From positions 15,438,001 through 15,502,000 of the forward strand of contig NC_071332.1 in NCBI RefSeq assembly GCF_010183535.1: a stretch of DNA of 64,000 nt, read 5' to 3'. Positions 45,101-57,075 of the stretch are shown piece by piece (position 1 is the stretch's first letter; each line of letters begins with the position of its first letter). The notes beneath the pieces were generated by a model. The model made no database searches and was not told where the DNA came from. It saw only the letters and a program-made list of their open reading frames with translations. The stretch comes from Caenorhabditis remanei (Eukaryota > Nematoda > Chromadorea > Rhabditida > Rhabditidae). The translations under genes were made by a program, and so were the position numbers.

Positions 45101-48100
45101 TGAGACGGTTGGTGTGTATGTGTGTATAGTACTCGCCTAAGAGACGAGGCGCTAATCCAAAAGTTTTAAAACAAAATTGGTGGGGGAGACGAGTCGCGTA
45201 ACTAGACAGAAGAAAATGACTTCTTTTGGGGACAAACAGATATAAACAATAGCATTTTTGACTCTTTGGATGGGGGGAAGCGTCACAAATTGGTTTTTAG
45301 ATGTTTATGAGACGAAAAATGAAATGAAGGAGGGAGGAATGCTATTTTCCAGGGGTAAAAAACGGGATGAAGGTATTTTTTAGTACATGCTGAATTGGAA
45401 CTTCAGAAAAAAGAATATGGTTAGAAAGTTATTACCATCCACTACCATTTACCATCTGAATTTTATCAATTTTCAATATTTTCAGTCAATATATCTCTAT
45501 ATGATGTACTTAACCCTCAACATGGTGCATTAGTAACTTTTATGCTCAACGTTTGCTGTTTTTAGCTAGTTTACACTATTTTCTACGTAATTTACTACAT
45601 TTTTAGAATCTCGACCTCAAATAGTGCATCTCGGTACCCAATATGTTGCATCAACTGTCCCAAAAGTCAGGTTAGTAACTTTTTGGTCATTTTTTTCTAG
45701 TTTTTTGACATTTTGCCTTTGGCCGAAAAGCAAGGAATTGAGAATTCAATAGATTTACAGAAAAAGAAAACATAAAAAGATGTGGACAGTTTTCTCGGAA
45801 GGCTGAGTAAAAGATTTTGTAAAAATCGAAATAAATGAGGTATGATCAAGTCAGTCAATGTTGTATTGGAATTTCAGAAAACAAACGTTTAGAAATCAGA
45901 AACTAAAGTTGTTCCCACAGTGGATTCGATTTTTGTCTAAAATCAAAATAGACTCAGGTACAAATGATTGGAATTGTTTCGGAATGTTTCGGAACTTCTT
46001 GAGTAGCAGATCCGGAATCTCACAATCAGTGATAAACAAGAGTCAGTAGGAGTCAGTAATTTTTTAAAGACGAGAACATAAAACATGGAATTTTTGGGAT
46101 AACTGGGAAGTGTTCAGTATTTGCACCTGCCGTGCCAACAGTTGGACTAAAACTTATAATGAGTTATAAACTGAAACTAAAACTCATCATAAAAAGTTCA
46201 GAGACGTCAAAGCCCAATTTCATACTGGAAATTGGCAAAAATGGGCGGCCCTAAATAAAAACTATCCAAAATTGAAGTGGTACAAATCAGAACTACCAGA
46301 ACCATCTGAATAGGGTCTAATGGATTTGATATAGCGTTTAGTAATTCGATCCTGATTCATAAAAGTTGGATTTCGAGCAGTTTTGAATAGGGCAGTACCG
46401 AATCTCGATCACTTTTTTTTTGATCACCCAAAAAATTATTGTAATCAAAAATCCGGACAGAAGAATGCGTAGAGTCAAATCTGATTCTGTGGAAGAAATT
46501 CCAAAGATCTCACTATCTGAAAATCTAGACTATTAGTCTCGAGGTGATCTAATCTCAATTGTAGAATCTTGTCCTGAGAGCAGAAATCAAAAAATCATTT
46601 AAAAAAACTGTAAGTCTACCTCAAAATTTTTACAGAACAAAAAAATTGGAAAAAAACCGCAGCCTGATTTTGAACACCTGCTTCGTGATTTCTATTTTCT
46701 TTCTTCTTGTAACATTTTATCTCATTTCTCCGTTTCCTCTTCCTGATATTTACGTCACATTCGAAAAATGATCTTCTTTTTTTCTTTTATCCCGTAACCC
46801 GAGTCAACTCTGTTCAGAACTTGAGATACTACGAACAATAGAAAAAAAGAGAGAAAAAAAAATCAAAAGTAGCAAAAAAACGGATGAAAACAAGAGAGAA
46901 AGAAGCTTGTCAAATGATTAATTTCGAGATTTTTTCGATTGGCGGGATGGGAAAAAAAGAAGAAAGAAGACATATGTTAGTGGAGGACAGATTGGCTCGC
47001 GGGAGCAAATCAACCTGCTCCCAGGAGCACGTCACGGAGAACAACTTTTCTTTCGAGCAAAAAAAGTTTATATTGCTGCTCCTGGAAGAAAGAGGAATCA
47101 TAAAATTTAATAGAGTTTTTGGTTCCTTCTTTTTCTTTTTATTTATTTTTTTATTTTGCGAAATGTGAATTTTATTGAAGGAGCATCTCCCCTCTTTTCT
47201 TTTGTTTCTTGAGAATACAAGTGGGAACAAGTGAGAGAAAAAGACTCAATGTTCATCTGAATTCAGAAGAAGAAGATGGGCATGAACAAGGAGGAGAAGA
47301 AGAATATGGCATTGTCACGCAAAGTTTCACACCAAAAGAAAAGAAGAGTGACGGGAGATTAGAAAGGATCAGAAACAAGATCAATGTGGAGTTTTTTGGG
47401 TATGGATCAGAAGTTTTTAGGAGAGGGAAGGGGGGAAAGAGGTCAAAGAATGGGTCAGAGTCATGGGACACAGTGAGAACAAAGCGAAAGAAAACTGCAG
47501 ATCTACAGTGCTGAATGGTTTCAACAAACTTGTGAAATTTCGGCCCGGCTTCAAGAAGATACCTATTTTTTGATCAAATTTTTTGAACATTTTTGAATAT
47601 TACACCAAAAAATCCAATTTCTTGATGCATAACAAGCTTTTGATTGAATTCTGAAGTATAGCAAAAAATTCGAAGTTTTTGGAAAAAAATCAAAAAAATT
47701 TCAATATTTCGTTCAAAATTTATTATAGTTCAAAACATTTTTGAATTTCAAACCCCGGCCCGTGACAAGATTAATTTTTTGAGAATGGTAGGCCAAGAGC
47801 TCTTTTTTGTAGTTACAGTCCATCAAGTTATGCAGCTCCTAAATCTCACTTTTTTGAACAATAATATGGCGATTCGAAAGTAAAATAACGTTGTTGATCT
47901 GAGGCTTTTCAAAGAAATTTCGTACAAAAGTGAGGGTCTAGATTTGTTCTTGAATTCCTTCGAAAATTGACAGGCTCAATTCCAAATCCAGGGTATCTTG
48001 AAAAAAAAACATGGGTCCTCAATGTTTCAGAGCACTGATTTCGCTCTGAAATTATCTGGGTCAAACACTCGCAGCGTCCTCGTCGTAATATTTTTTCTGC

Positions 48101-51100
48101 TAGGCTTAGAATTCTAGGAGTAGTGATTACCTTGAAATAAAGTCTTTCTGGTGCTTGATTTCTAGAGGACCCATGTTTTTCAAAAATCCCGGGTTTAGGA
48201 ATTGAGCCAAATTGACGATAAGAAGTGGCACCGAAACCCACTCTCAAAATTTGCTAACTCTCCAGTGAAAACAGGAAGTAAAAAACTTTTTGAATGGTAC
48301 TGTATCTAAAAAATGTTGTTCCTAATCTGTGATTGAGACATGTTTTGAATGTTGAGTGCTTACTGTTCCAGAACATGAGTATAAAAATATCATCGTCATA
48401 TTTTTCTAATCATTTTTTCTTTTACGGTCCGAAACCTGGAGGTCGGTGATGTCATGAATATACTTCCTATTGAAAAATTGAAAAATGACTCTGTATGACT
48501 GAAACAGAATAAAGTACCTACATCCTCAATCTCAAAAATTGTGATTTCTATAAATCATTTTGACACATAGTTTAATCCTTACATCAAAACTGACAACTGA
48601 ATCCTGTCTACTTTGAAATTTAGTCAGATGATGCAATAACAAAAGTTCGGACGTTTTTCCTTTTGGAGAAATGTCTAGAAATGGTTTAACTCATGAATTG
48701 GACAATTCCTTTTTTGGTAACTCTAATCTACAGTATCAAGACCAAGTCATAAAATTTGTGTATGTGTACTAAAACTGAAAAAACTGACAACCTCCGGTCT
48801 ATTAAATGTGAAACCCTCCATCTCCTATTTCCGATTTATAATTCTTATCATTTTTCATCAAAAAACTTTTTTTCAATTTCTTGTTTCCCGTCCGCTGTTC
48901 CTCAGGAGCTTTCAGACAATTCCAGTCAGTAAAAAACGCGGAAAAAATGTTTGAAAAATGAAGAATGAAGAAGCTGTTAGAGGACGGCGATGGGGAGAAA
49001 AGAAAGTGGAAAGGAATGGAGGAGCGAAAGCTAATTAGTGGCTCTTCCGGTGAGTAGAATGAAGAAAGAAACGGCGAGAAAAACGGAAGGAAACTGGGCT
49101 TAGAAATGAAGAACTGGTGAAGCTATGAAGAAGCAGAATAACCATCAATAAGAAGATGGAGAAGGGAAGAGAAGGTTTCTTGAAAATTTTGTATTTCAAA
49201 TTACTCGGTATTCAGCGTTTTTCAAGGAATTGTCGGGTTTTCCGGGAACTTTTTTGTTTAGGTAAACTAAAACTATTGGACTTTCGAAGCGAAGCTTTTT
49301 TAAAGATTTGGAGGCGCCAGGAGGTTCGATACGGAGAATTCGGTAACATTGCTGGTGGCAAAATATGACATTTTTAATGTCTGGTATCAAATCGTCTTGA
49401 AAGTAAAAGTGCCTAAATTACCATACATACATAGTCAGTTTTTTCTTGAATTCCAAACTTTACGTTGAAAACTAGACTTTTTCAAAAAAAAAATCTGTAC
49501 ATTTTCAAAATAATTTGAAATTTTGGATCTTACTTCAAAACGGGCAGAGCGGGTCTGAAAGTCATTAAAAACTTCTCATATTTCGGGTTTTAACGGTAAA
49601 ATGACGGTTTTAAAGAGTTTATTCTAAGAAAAAACACTAAAATTGCTTTTCAACTACTTTTAGATACAAGTTTTGAAAACCGAGAAGTCTAGAGAGCCTG
49701 GGATGTTAAGAAAGAATTCCACATATTCGGGTATCTATGACCAGAAGAATAATTAGATTAAATGAACGAATAAAACATCTGCGTAACGTAAATTCAATAC
49801 ACGATCTTGGTAAATTGAAACTCTCCCAACCGTTTCATTTTATAATAAGCTTTTTTATTGGAATTGGAACTTTTCCCGTTACTTGAACTAACTTATGTAT
49901 TAGATACGCCTGATAAATGTTCTATAATAATGTGGTAGTCAGGTCACGGCGGTAAGTTAAGTTATGAGGCATAAGTGTATGAATATGAGTTTATGGACAA
50001 TTGAGGTCTTCTTATAACGACTCAAGATACAAAAGGTTCTGTCAGGTATCTATTAAGATAGCATGGTTTTTGTAAATGCGCTCAATCGAAATGTAAAAAA
50101 AGTTGCAGGTGATATTGAGGAATATTGAGAATAGAGACTTATGTTAGGAAAGAAGATGCAGATGATTGAACCGTGCCAAGTTATGTATGCAGGTTTTGAG
50201 CCAAACTTTTGACTCATGACTCAAAAAACGTGCATTTTTACACTCAAACCTGTCAAAAAGCACAAGATGTCATACACAAATCTCCAGAACCTAAAAACCC
50301 CAAAAAATCTAGCTAAAAGTCCAACATCCCATTCTCTTCCTGGTTCTACTCCCTCAAAAAACTGACCCAATTCCTATTCTTCTTCTTCTCTCCCACCCAC
50401 ACTTCCTGCGCCCAGACGACTCGCCATGAATGAGATACAAATTTGGTGGCGACGACTTTCGGCACCCCACTGAGTTTTTTTTTTCGATTTCTTTCAATTT
50501 TCAAAAAAGAAACAACTAATTAGGGGTGAAAAACCACATGTTCATCAGATTAGAAGGTGTGAGATGACGGAAAAATGGAACTGAGTTGGGTGAGGGGAAG
50601 GGAGAGAGAGTAATTTAATGAGAATTATTATGGGAGAAAAAATATGAAAATGAGGGGATAAAAATAGGAAAGTAATGAAGGAGTTTAATTGCGTTTTTTT
50701 TAGTTTTTTCTCTACGTTTCAGCGTCAAACCACCAGCGCGTACCGCGCGTTCAAGATCTACCGTACCCTTACTCACCTAGTTTTCCTCTTTTTACTCGGC
50801 AAATACAACTGACTTGTCGGTCGACACGTCGATTGTCGACTCAACGTGGGCGCTGGCTTCTTCGGAGGTTCGTCTATCGTTCGTGTCAGAAATATTGGTG
50901 AGGCGTAGTAGGAATTCTCATCGGAGCACGCGTAAATTGGGTGATGAGTCTGTTGAGTTGCTCCGTTTATGGAGAGGTGGTGGGGTAGGCGAGGAGCATG
51001 TCTGGATTGGACACTGACACGTGGGAATTCGGAAGATGAAGCGGAGGAAGTGGAAGATGTCGAGGTGGACGAGGTGGAGGCCAGCTGAAAATGGAAATTG

Positions 51101-51816
51101 AATGATGGGACAATTTGAAACTAAGCCTATTCGAATATCACAGTTATTACAACTGCGCTCTATCGAACTCCTCTTTTTTCTTTGCGTCTCTCGAGTTCTG
51201 TTTTTGTCGGAAAACTTCCTTAATTTTTTCGGAACTGTCGGAAATTTTCGATTTCCGAGAACTTTTTGCGGATAAAGTTTGGTTCCGAAATTTCCGAATA
51301 TTTCAAATATTTTCGTGATGATAAAAATAGGAATTTGTGCGGAATTAAAAGAAATTGCTGCAAAACCAACGGTGCCAAAACGTCACACATGTGTCAAAAT
51401 TTACAGAATTTTTAGTTTTTACTACACATTTATAGTTTTTGCCTATGAAAAACTTGAGAAACCGAGTTTCCGAAATTTCAGGAATTCCCGAAAAGAATAA
51501 TTCGGAAATTTCCAACAAAAAATTGGATAAGTTCTGAATTTTCGAAATTTTTAGTCCCGCATATCCCTGCACGGTACTGCGCCAGTAACATCACAGTTTC
51601 GAAATGTCTCTACTGTCACATTCAGGAAAAGAAGACCCATATTAGTAGACCATTCAGTAGAGCGCACAAAATCTACGCTCCGAAATTTCAGACTATAGTT
51701 TCAGATACCTGCTCTATTGATAACTTAATCATGATTGTGAATTGAGTCATAGAAACTTTTTTTTTACCATGGAAACCCCTTCAGCAAAAAAAACTCACAT
51801 GCGGATTCAGATTCAT
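36115..51816 (-). CDS. Neprilysin-family (M13) membrane zinc metallopeptidase, 871 aa
   Basis: Thirteen minus-strand exons sum to 2616 nt in frame: 51799-51816, 50777-51084, 42118-42388, 41779-42067, 40599-41002, 40426-40530, 39813-39900, 39478-39571, 39162-39261, 38319-38658, 38075-38273, 37799-38021, 36115-36291. It is a type II ectoenzyme cleaving extracellular peptides. Residues 1-112 are a Ser/Thr-rich cytoplasmic tail ending in KKRKTR. A transmembrane helix follows (about 117-141, LLLVFLGLLITALLSVLFLW), then IDPCEDFYEFACG, LANYISWRL, VIGHEVSHAFDD (zinc ligands His703, His707; catalytic Glu704), ENIADNGG (third ligand Glu765) and the C-terminal CPIGSPMNP...CQVW. The usual Asn of the NAYY substrate-binding loop is Asp (VDAYY). 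The tail exons lie 8.4 kb upstream of the TM exon, but the splice phase (AG|G, giving Arg) and consensus sites join them. The tail is about 85 residues longer than that of mammalian neprilysin. No nep number is assigned. Confidence 0.9.
37228..37562. repeat. GGCCCG-rich repeat with inverted TTGCAA ends, in the last neprilysin intron
   Basis: It starts CAGACTTGCAAAATTCCGGG and ends CCCGTTGCAAGTCTG. Tandem GGCCCG/CCGGGC runs lie at both ends (37240-37303, 37490-37556) and pair as an inverted repeat, with A/T-rich sequence between. Confidence 0.85.
38755..38905. repeat. Single arm of fold-back family B
   Basis: It carries AGGCCTCAAGGGCAAAAACT, AGCTTTCGAATAATATAGGT and CACGTCCCATATCTTCAAAA, matching one arm of the element at 25157-25761. 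It lies in a neprilysin intron. Confidence 0.65.
39946..40390. repeat. Fold-back repeat, family A (A2 ends), in a neprilysin intron
   Basis: TACAGTGCAGTAAGATATAC on the left and TTGTGTATCTTACTGCACTC on the right are inverted. The core (CATACAGAACAAAGGTAGAG and its complement) is shared with the other copies. It fills most of the intron 39901-40425. Confidence 0.8.
42540..42738. repeat. Family C fold-back fragment
   Basis: GCAAGTCTTTGGAGACGCGG on the left and GCCGCGTCTCCAAAGATTTA on the right are inverted. The interior shares GTTTGAGAGCTTATAACTCG and TGGACTCCATGTAGTCGAAA with the copy at 3178. Confidence 0.65.
43701..44000. repeat. Truncated, nested family A copies
   Basis: An A2-type left end (CAGTACCGTGCAGTAAGATG, 43703) is followed by about 30 bp (TTTTAATATTGATAAAAACT...) and then an A1-type left half (ACAGTACCGCCCAAAAGGTT, 43772). 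The right halves are missing. The same 30-bp flank precedes the complete copy at 53994. Confidence 0.65.
44203..44309. repeat. Short repeat, family D
   Basis: CAACCGCGCCCAACCGAAAC begins and TTTCGGTGGAGCGCAGTTGT ends it; the interior GTGTGCGAAATTGAGAAACT matches the copy at 21446-21552. Confidence 0.65.
47524..47772. repeat. GGCCCG-type dispersed repeat (short G/C tracts)
   Basis: It runs from CAAACTTGTGAAATTTCGGC to CCCCGGCCCGTGACAAG with the usual A/T-rich interior containing AAAATCCAATTTCTTGATGC. It is degenerate compared with the copy at 37228. Confidence 0.5.
47973..48208. repeat. 236-bp fold-back (MITE-like) element
   Basis: GGCTCAATTCCAAATCCAGG and CATGGGTCCTC on the left are mirrored by GAGGACCCATG and GGGTTTAGGAATTGAGCC on the right. 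Arms are about 55 bp with a few mismatches. Confidence 0.75.
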
Positions 51817-52529
51817 TGTCAATTTCTCTTCAGCTTCTCCTCATTTCTTTTCGTATTCAAGCAGGTTCGTCTGAAAATGTTTGAAATTTCGTTAAAAGGT
51901 TAGAACACGATAAGATTTGACAAGAAAAATCGCAAAAAAGGAACTGATTGGGTCAAAACCAACAGGTCCGGAGTGATCTTTTTCCCATGTCCGTTTCCCC
52001 TCCCATCTCAAATACATTCAACAAATAAAACGAGAAAAAACATCGTTCTGAACATGTTGGGTCACTCTTTGGCTCCTGTGTTAAGGAGATACTTTTTCGG
52101 ATTATTTGAGGAAATGATTAGGAGAGAATTAGGAGAGGAGAGATGAGTATCAAACCTTCTCTCGATAGAGATGGAATGAACTTGGATGGGTCAGTAGGTG
52201 GAGAGAGGGGAAACTGGTTTAGAGAGGGAAAGTATGTGTAACAGTTTCTTTTTGGAAGAAGGGGAGGAAGAGAACAATGAAATGAAAAAAGTAGAAAAGT
52301 AAGGAGAGAAGATGAAGAACATGAAAATGAAAAAATGATGGTAAAGGATCTAGGAGAGAGGGGGTTTCTAGGCCATCAAAATGCCATGGAAGGTCAACTA
52401 GAAATGATTAGCTGAAAATTTTAAAGATTCTGAATATAATTTTGAAAATCTGAAATTGTGAAAACTAACAGAGATCTAGGAAAATGCACTAAATTTTTGT
52501 AAAATCTGGCTAACATTACGGGAAAGTTC

Positions 52530-52626
52530 GTACAACTGCGCCCTATCGAAACTTAGAAAAATTGCGTGGGAAATTGAGAGACGCAGAGAAAAATAGACTT
52601 TTCTCAATGGGGTTTCGGTGGGGCGA
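52530..52626. repeat. Short repeat, family D
   Basis: CAACTGCGCCCTATCGAAAC begins it and TTTCGGTGGGGCGA ends it. The interior GCGTGGGAAATTGAGAGACG matches the family. Confidence 0.6.
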
Positions 52627-52815
52627 AAAAATATATCTCGAATCGTTTCGTAAGTTAAAAAATTTGGTTCTAGAATCAGAATTCGAAATTTTCAGCATTA
52701 TATGTACTGATGAACAGTTTGTTTAAAAAGACGCGTAAGTTTCTAGATAATAGACTAATTTTTACTTAAAATAAATGAGAAAAATGAGTTAAAGAAAAGT
52801 TGAAGTAAAAAGAAG

Positions 52816-53175
52816 GGTGTTACGGTACCACTGATTGTCCTACTAAGTAAAACTTTAAATGGATCATATAATAGAACAAAAGTAGAGCCTCATTTTTGTA
52901 GTTGACAACTTTTTTGTACGAACACTCCCTAACAAGTTACGTACTGACAAAGTTTCTGTGCAAAAAGTGCGATTTTCGAGCTATCGTCTTAAAATGACTA
53001 TAACTCTCTAGAGAGTGTCCGTACAAAAAAGTTGACAACTACAAAAATAAAGTTCTTCTTTTGAACTGTATGATACATAAAAAATATATTTAGTGAGACA
53101 ATCAGTGAAACCATGACACACTCTCAAAGTTGGACAATTTGAACTGAAAAATGCCAAATTGTATATCTTATTGCA
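52816..53175. repeat. Fold-back repeat, family A (A2, left end lost)
   Basis: The right end TATATCTTATTGCACGGTAC is present, with core GTTGACAACTTTTTTGTACG and its complement. The left end starts abruptly at GGGTGTTACGGTACCACTGA. Confidence 0.75.
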
Positions 53176-53993
53176 CGGTACTGTACAAGTAAAACCGACG
53201 ACAATGATGTCTTAAGTAACAGATCTAAATTCCAAACAATTTTCTTATTACCTCTCTCCAAAAACTTCGTACCAGATGGCTCCTCTCTTCTTTTTCTTCT
53301 CCACCACCACATGACAATATACATGTGTAACTGATGACAGCTGAGTATATCGTTAGGTTGGGTCACTCCCCTGTCAGAGGTGTGTGCACAGGAGGGGAGA
53401 CGACGACTATTCAAATGATTTACACTCAGAAGAGAGAGGGAGATGCCGACATTTTGGTATGAGTAAATCAACTGGGAAAATAATGAATCAGAAAGGGCGA
53501 TGAGCAACTGTCTACGAGGAAAAGTGACGTGCTGGGTAGGTTACTGTAGGTACAGTAGACTTGTGCTAGATTGGGAACCCGGGGACAAGATTTTTTCTCT
53601 TGGGATTATCAAATAATCTGACACCAATATACCACGACCGTCACCCTACTTTTTGTAATTAAAAGCGTGGAAACTAGATCCTTGCACTATTTGCACTTGA
53701 GTTAGAGCTTGTTTTTACGCTACCGCCTGGCCGCCTCCTCGTCTCTCTCCTTAATATCTTGTTGACTGTCAAATTATGAGTGAGAAGGATGAAAAGCGGA
53801 AGGAATAAGGATGAATAAGAGAGGGGGGAAGGTAACGAGGTGATATTGAGGGAAGAAGACAGAAGAAGTCTGATGGAGCAGGGCAGGGTTTCAGTACGAA
53901 AATTTGAATTTTTTGATTTTTTTGGTTTTTTGTTTTGCAAAACAATCGAATGTTCAACTTCATTTTTAATATTGATAAAAACTCAAGCGTACT

Positions 53994-54432
53994 AACAGTA
54001 CCGCCCGAAAGATTATCAACTTTGGCTGTTTTCAGTTGAAAATGACCAACTTTGAGAGTGAGTCATGGTAATACTGATTGTTCCACAAAGTAGATTTTTA
54101 ATGAACTATACAGAACAAAGGTAGATCTTCATTTTTGTAGTTGACAACTTTTTTGTACGGACACTCCCTAGAGAGTTATGGTCATTTTAAGACGACATTT
54201 CAAAAATCGCGCTATTTTTGCACTGAAATTGGTCGATTTGAGGGAGAAATTACTTGCTAGAGAGTGCTCGTTAAAAAAGGTCAACTACAAAAATGGAGCA
54301 CTACGTTTGATTTGTATGATCCATTAAAAATCTACTTGATGCGACAATCAGTATTACCATGACACACTCTCAAAGTTGGTCATTTTCAACTGAAAACAGC
54401 CAAAGTTGATAAACTTTTGGGCGGTACTGTAG
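53994..54432. repeat. Fold-back repeat, family A (A1), complete
   Basis: AACAGTACCGCCCGAAAGAT and TTTGGGCGGTACTGTAG form the inverted ends. Arms (CCAACTTTGAGAGTGAGTCA / ATGACACACTCTCAAAGTTG) pair along their length. Confidence 0.85.
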
Positions 54433-56937
54433 GATTTTGAACTATTTTTGATAAAAATTTCAAAAACCTTTTTGAAAAAACTGCGCACATTTTTTGAATC
54501 CGGGCCGACCAGAATGGCCAGCCAACCCCAATAAATTTCTGAAAATGACAAGAGCGATATTGTTTTCTGTTCGTAATATGGTAGTTTTGCACTTGCCGTG
54601 TTTCTAAAAATAAGAGCTGAAGGAAAGAAAAATGAAGACAAAATGAAAATTTTGCTGAAACAGAATTTTCTAAAAAGCTGGTTTCAGCGTCGGTCTAAGA
54701 TTGAATTGAGCCGAGATACATGATTATTGAAGTGAGATTTAGCGGAACCGGACTGTCTCTATTCGAAGTCCAGGAAACGGTTTTAGAATCGTCACATTTT
54801 CAGGTTTTCAATGATAATGAATTGTTCCTTGGTCCCTCAAAATAGAAGGATTAACTCTCGAAACAAAATGAACTTTTGACTTTCGGAAAGAAGTTAAAGG
54901 CAAGAGCAAAATTCGTAGATTTCCCTCAAAAGACATTTCCTGAATACATAATTATGACAAAAATTGAGCTAGTTTGTTGAAGTGCGAGGAAGTGAACTGG
55001 ACGATCTGCTAGAACTAAATTCTGTATAAAATTTTGACAGAAAAGAGCTATAAATCTCCAACACAAGCCAATTTTCATGTCACACACATCGAGAGATATC
55101 TGATTTGTTTATATTCTATCGACCGCCCACATAGACTAAAACAATGCAATTTGAGATGAAACAACAACAACGAAAAAAAAGAAGAAGCCGAGAGAATAGA
55201 AAAGTTCAACGTATCAATTAGAAACGAAACAACGGCAGAAAAAGAAACGTTCCGTTTGAAAATAACAAAAGGAAGAATTGAAAGCAATTAGTCTATCTCT
55301 TCCATTCGCTTCTCTCTTCTCCAAAATGCTTCAGTTCTTTTTTTCTTCATTTCCTATTGGAATCCAATAGAGATCAAGTTTCATTTTCTTTCTCGTCGCA
55401 CCGGAGTTGATTGAGAGAGAAGATGGTGAGCTTCCTTGTTTTTGAGCAAAGAGTTTCAAAAGGGAAAAGAGAAAAAGAAGTGGAGGGAGAAGAAGACACA
55501 AAAGGTGGTGGTGTTTGAGTCGTGGCAAGTGGATTGAGATTTTTGGAAGGGCACATGACGTCTCAAAACGGTATATTTAAAAACTAAGACATATTGAAAC
55601 CGAAGAATCGTAAAATGGAGACTTTCTGAAACATTGCATTTGCTGGTGCTACCTTAATGAGAGCGAACGAAAACTGCCCCGGATAAAAACTGCCAAAATC
55701 AAATCAGCATTAAAATCATCAGAATAAGAACGAATGAGAACCAGTACGAATCTTAACCAGATGGTAAAGATCCAATACAAGTAGATTCTTATGTAGTTCA
55801 AAAACGGACAGACCTAGTTCGCAACAGTTAAGAATGGAGATGTTTAGTTTTGAAGTGTCTCTGTTTTGAAATCCTTCAGCGGCTTAGGTTTTTTGAAGTT
55901 TAGAACCTGTGAACCAGATGTAAAGACGGAAGTTAAATTATTTTCGAAAGTATGAAACTGACGGCATTAAGGCAAGTTTACATAATTAATTGCATTGAAG
56001 GTATAACTATCCTTCGAGCACAAAAATTCCAACATTTTACTAATCTGATATCAGTGGACCTGAAAAAACAGCTGAATTTCACACACATAAGTCGTAAGAG
56101 TGGACACTGGATGAACGATCAACTGAAGTTTTGAAAAATCTTCAACTGTAAAATTATTGTTTTTTTCAAACCAGTGTGGCTCAAAAGCAGTGATCTTGAG
56201 GATTCAGAATCTGTCTTCAAAATTTTTCTAGCATCAAAATGAGCCGAGACAAAAAAGTTTGGGTATTCATAATTCCGAGTAGAAAACTACTGTATCTAGC
56301 TTCATTTTCATTGGGAGCAAAATCTGATAACTAACTCAGAATTTTCGTAATTTCAGCGTATCCATTATTTACAGAGAAATGAGTTCAGTAGAGAAAAACT
56401 TCAACGTTTTGAAAACCCTAAGAACCTAAAAACAGTGTGAACCAGGAAGACCAAATAGTGATAACCCAGAGAAGTTGCTTGTTCTCTCTTGTCAAAAAGG
56501 GGGGAATTGGTCATTAAGTGGGAAAAGAAGTCGAGTGGACAAGAGACCTCATCTCCCTCTTGAGAGAAGGAGATAAAGGGAAAAAGAGAGAAGAGAGAAG
56601 GGTATGTAAATACGGTCAAAATGAATGTACTTACATCACCTCCTTCATAACAACTAAATCAGTGTTTACTTGTTATTTGAAGGATAGAAAAGAGGATGTA
56701 TATGTTAACGAAGTGGGTGGTGGGGCTGAATGGAATGGGACAAGAAGCAGAAGGTACAGGAGGAGAGCAACAGCTGCTTTTAGGATTAGGGGGGGGGGGG
56801 AGATATTTATGGTGTCAAACTAGACACCGATTGGTGGAAAGTTTGGAAATGAAATCTGGGAAAGTCGGTCATGGGTTTAGAGTTTTCAAATGTAATGATT
56901 TGACTGGTAACTCGATGTTGAAGGGGTTCCGAATGTT

Positions 56938-57075
56938 TACTAGGGAAGATCATGGAGTCAGTTTGGAGTTATGGGACGTGACATATATCATTGAAAGCTT
57001 AGAAAACGCTGATTCCAATTTTATATTTAGCTTTTGCCCTCGAGGCCTAGTAAACGAGAAAAACAAGATAAAATG
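56938..57075. repeat. Single arm of fold-back family B
   Basis: TTACTAGGGAAGATCATGGA and GACGTGACATATATCATTGA match the left arm of the element at 25157. Confidence 0.65.

Larger units (their letters stand above)
42389..50776 (-). other. 8.4-kb intron between tail exons and TM exon of the neprilysin gene
   Basis: No nested gene could be supported on either strand. Contents: family C fragment (42540-42738), family A fragments (43701-44000), family D (44203-44309), GGCCCG-type traces (44748-44820 and 47524-47772), a short fold-back (47973-48208), and long purine-rich (GA/AAG) tracts around 43260-43460, 46850-47500 and 48950-49160. Such a long first-region intron is a plausible place for enhancers, but no specific site can be claimed. 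Confidence 0.65.

Noticed and set aside
46884..47514. Two adjacent Glu/Lys-rich open frames on the plus strand in the 8.4-kb neprilysin intron
   Set aside because: The sequence is a GA/AAG purine tract; the frames have simple composition, no recognisable domain and no supporting splice sites.
47909..48247. 112-codon minus-strand frame around 48 kb
   Set aside because: It coincides with the 236-bp fold-back element and reads through both arms.
53124..53507. A 127-codon open frame on the minus strand upstream of the neprilysin gene
   Set aside because: It overlaps fold-back family A and simple repeats and has no domain or splice support.
56790..56799. Poly-G run as a functional G-quadruplex
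   Set aside because: A single G10 tract with no neighbouring G-runs; simple homopolymer, common in Caenorhabditis.
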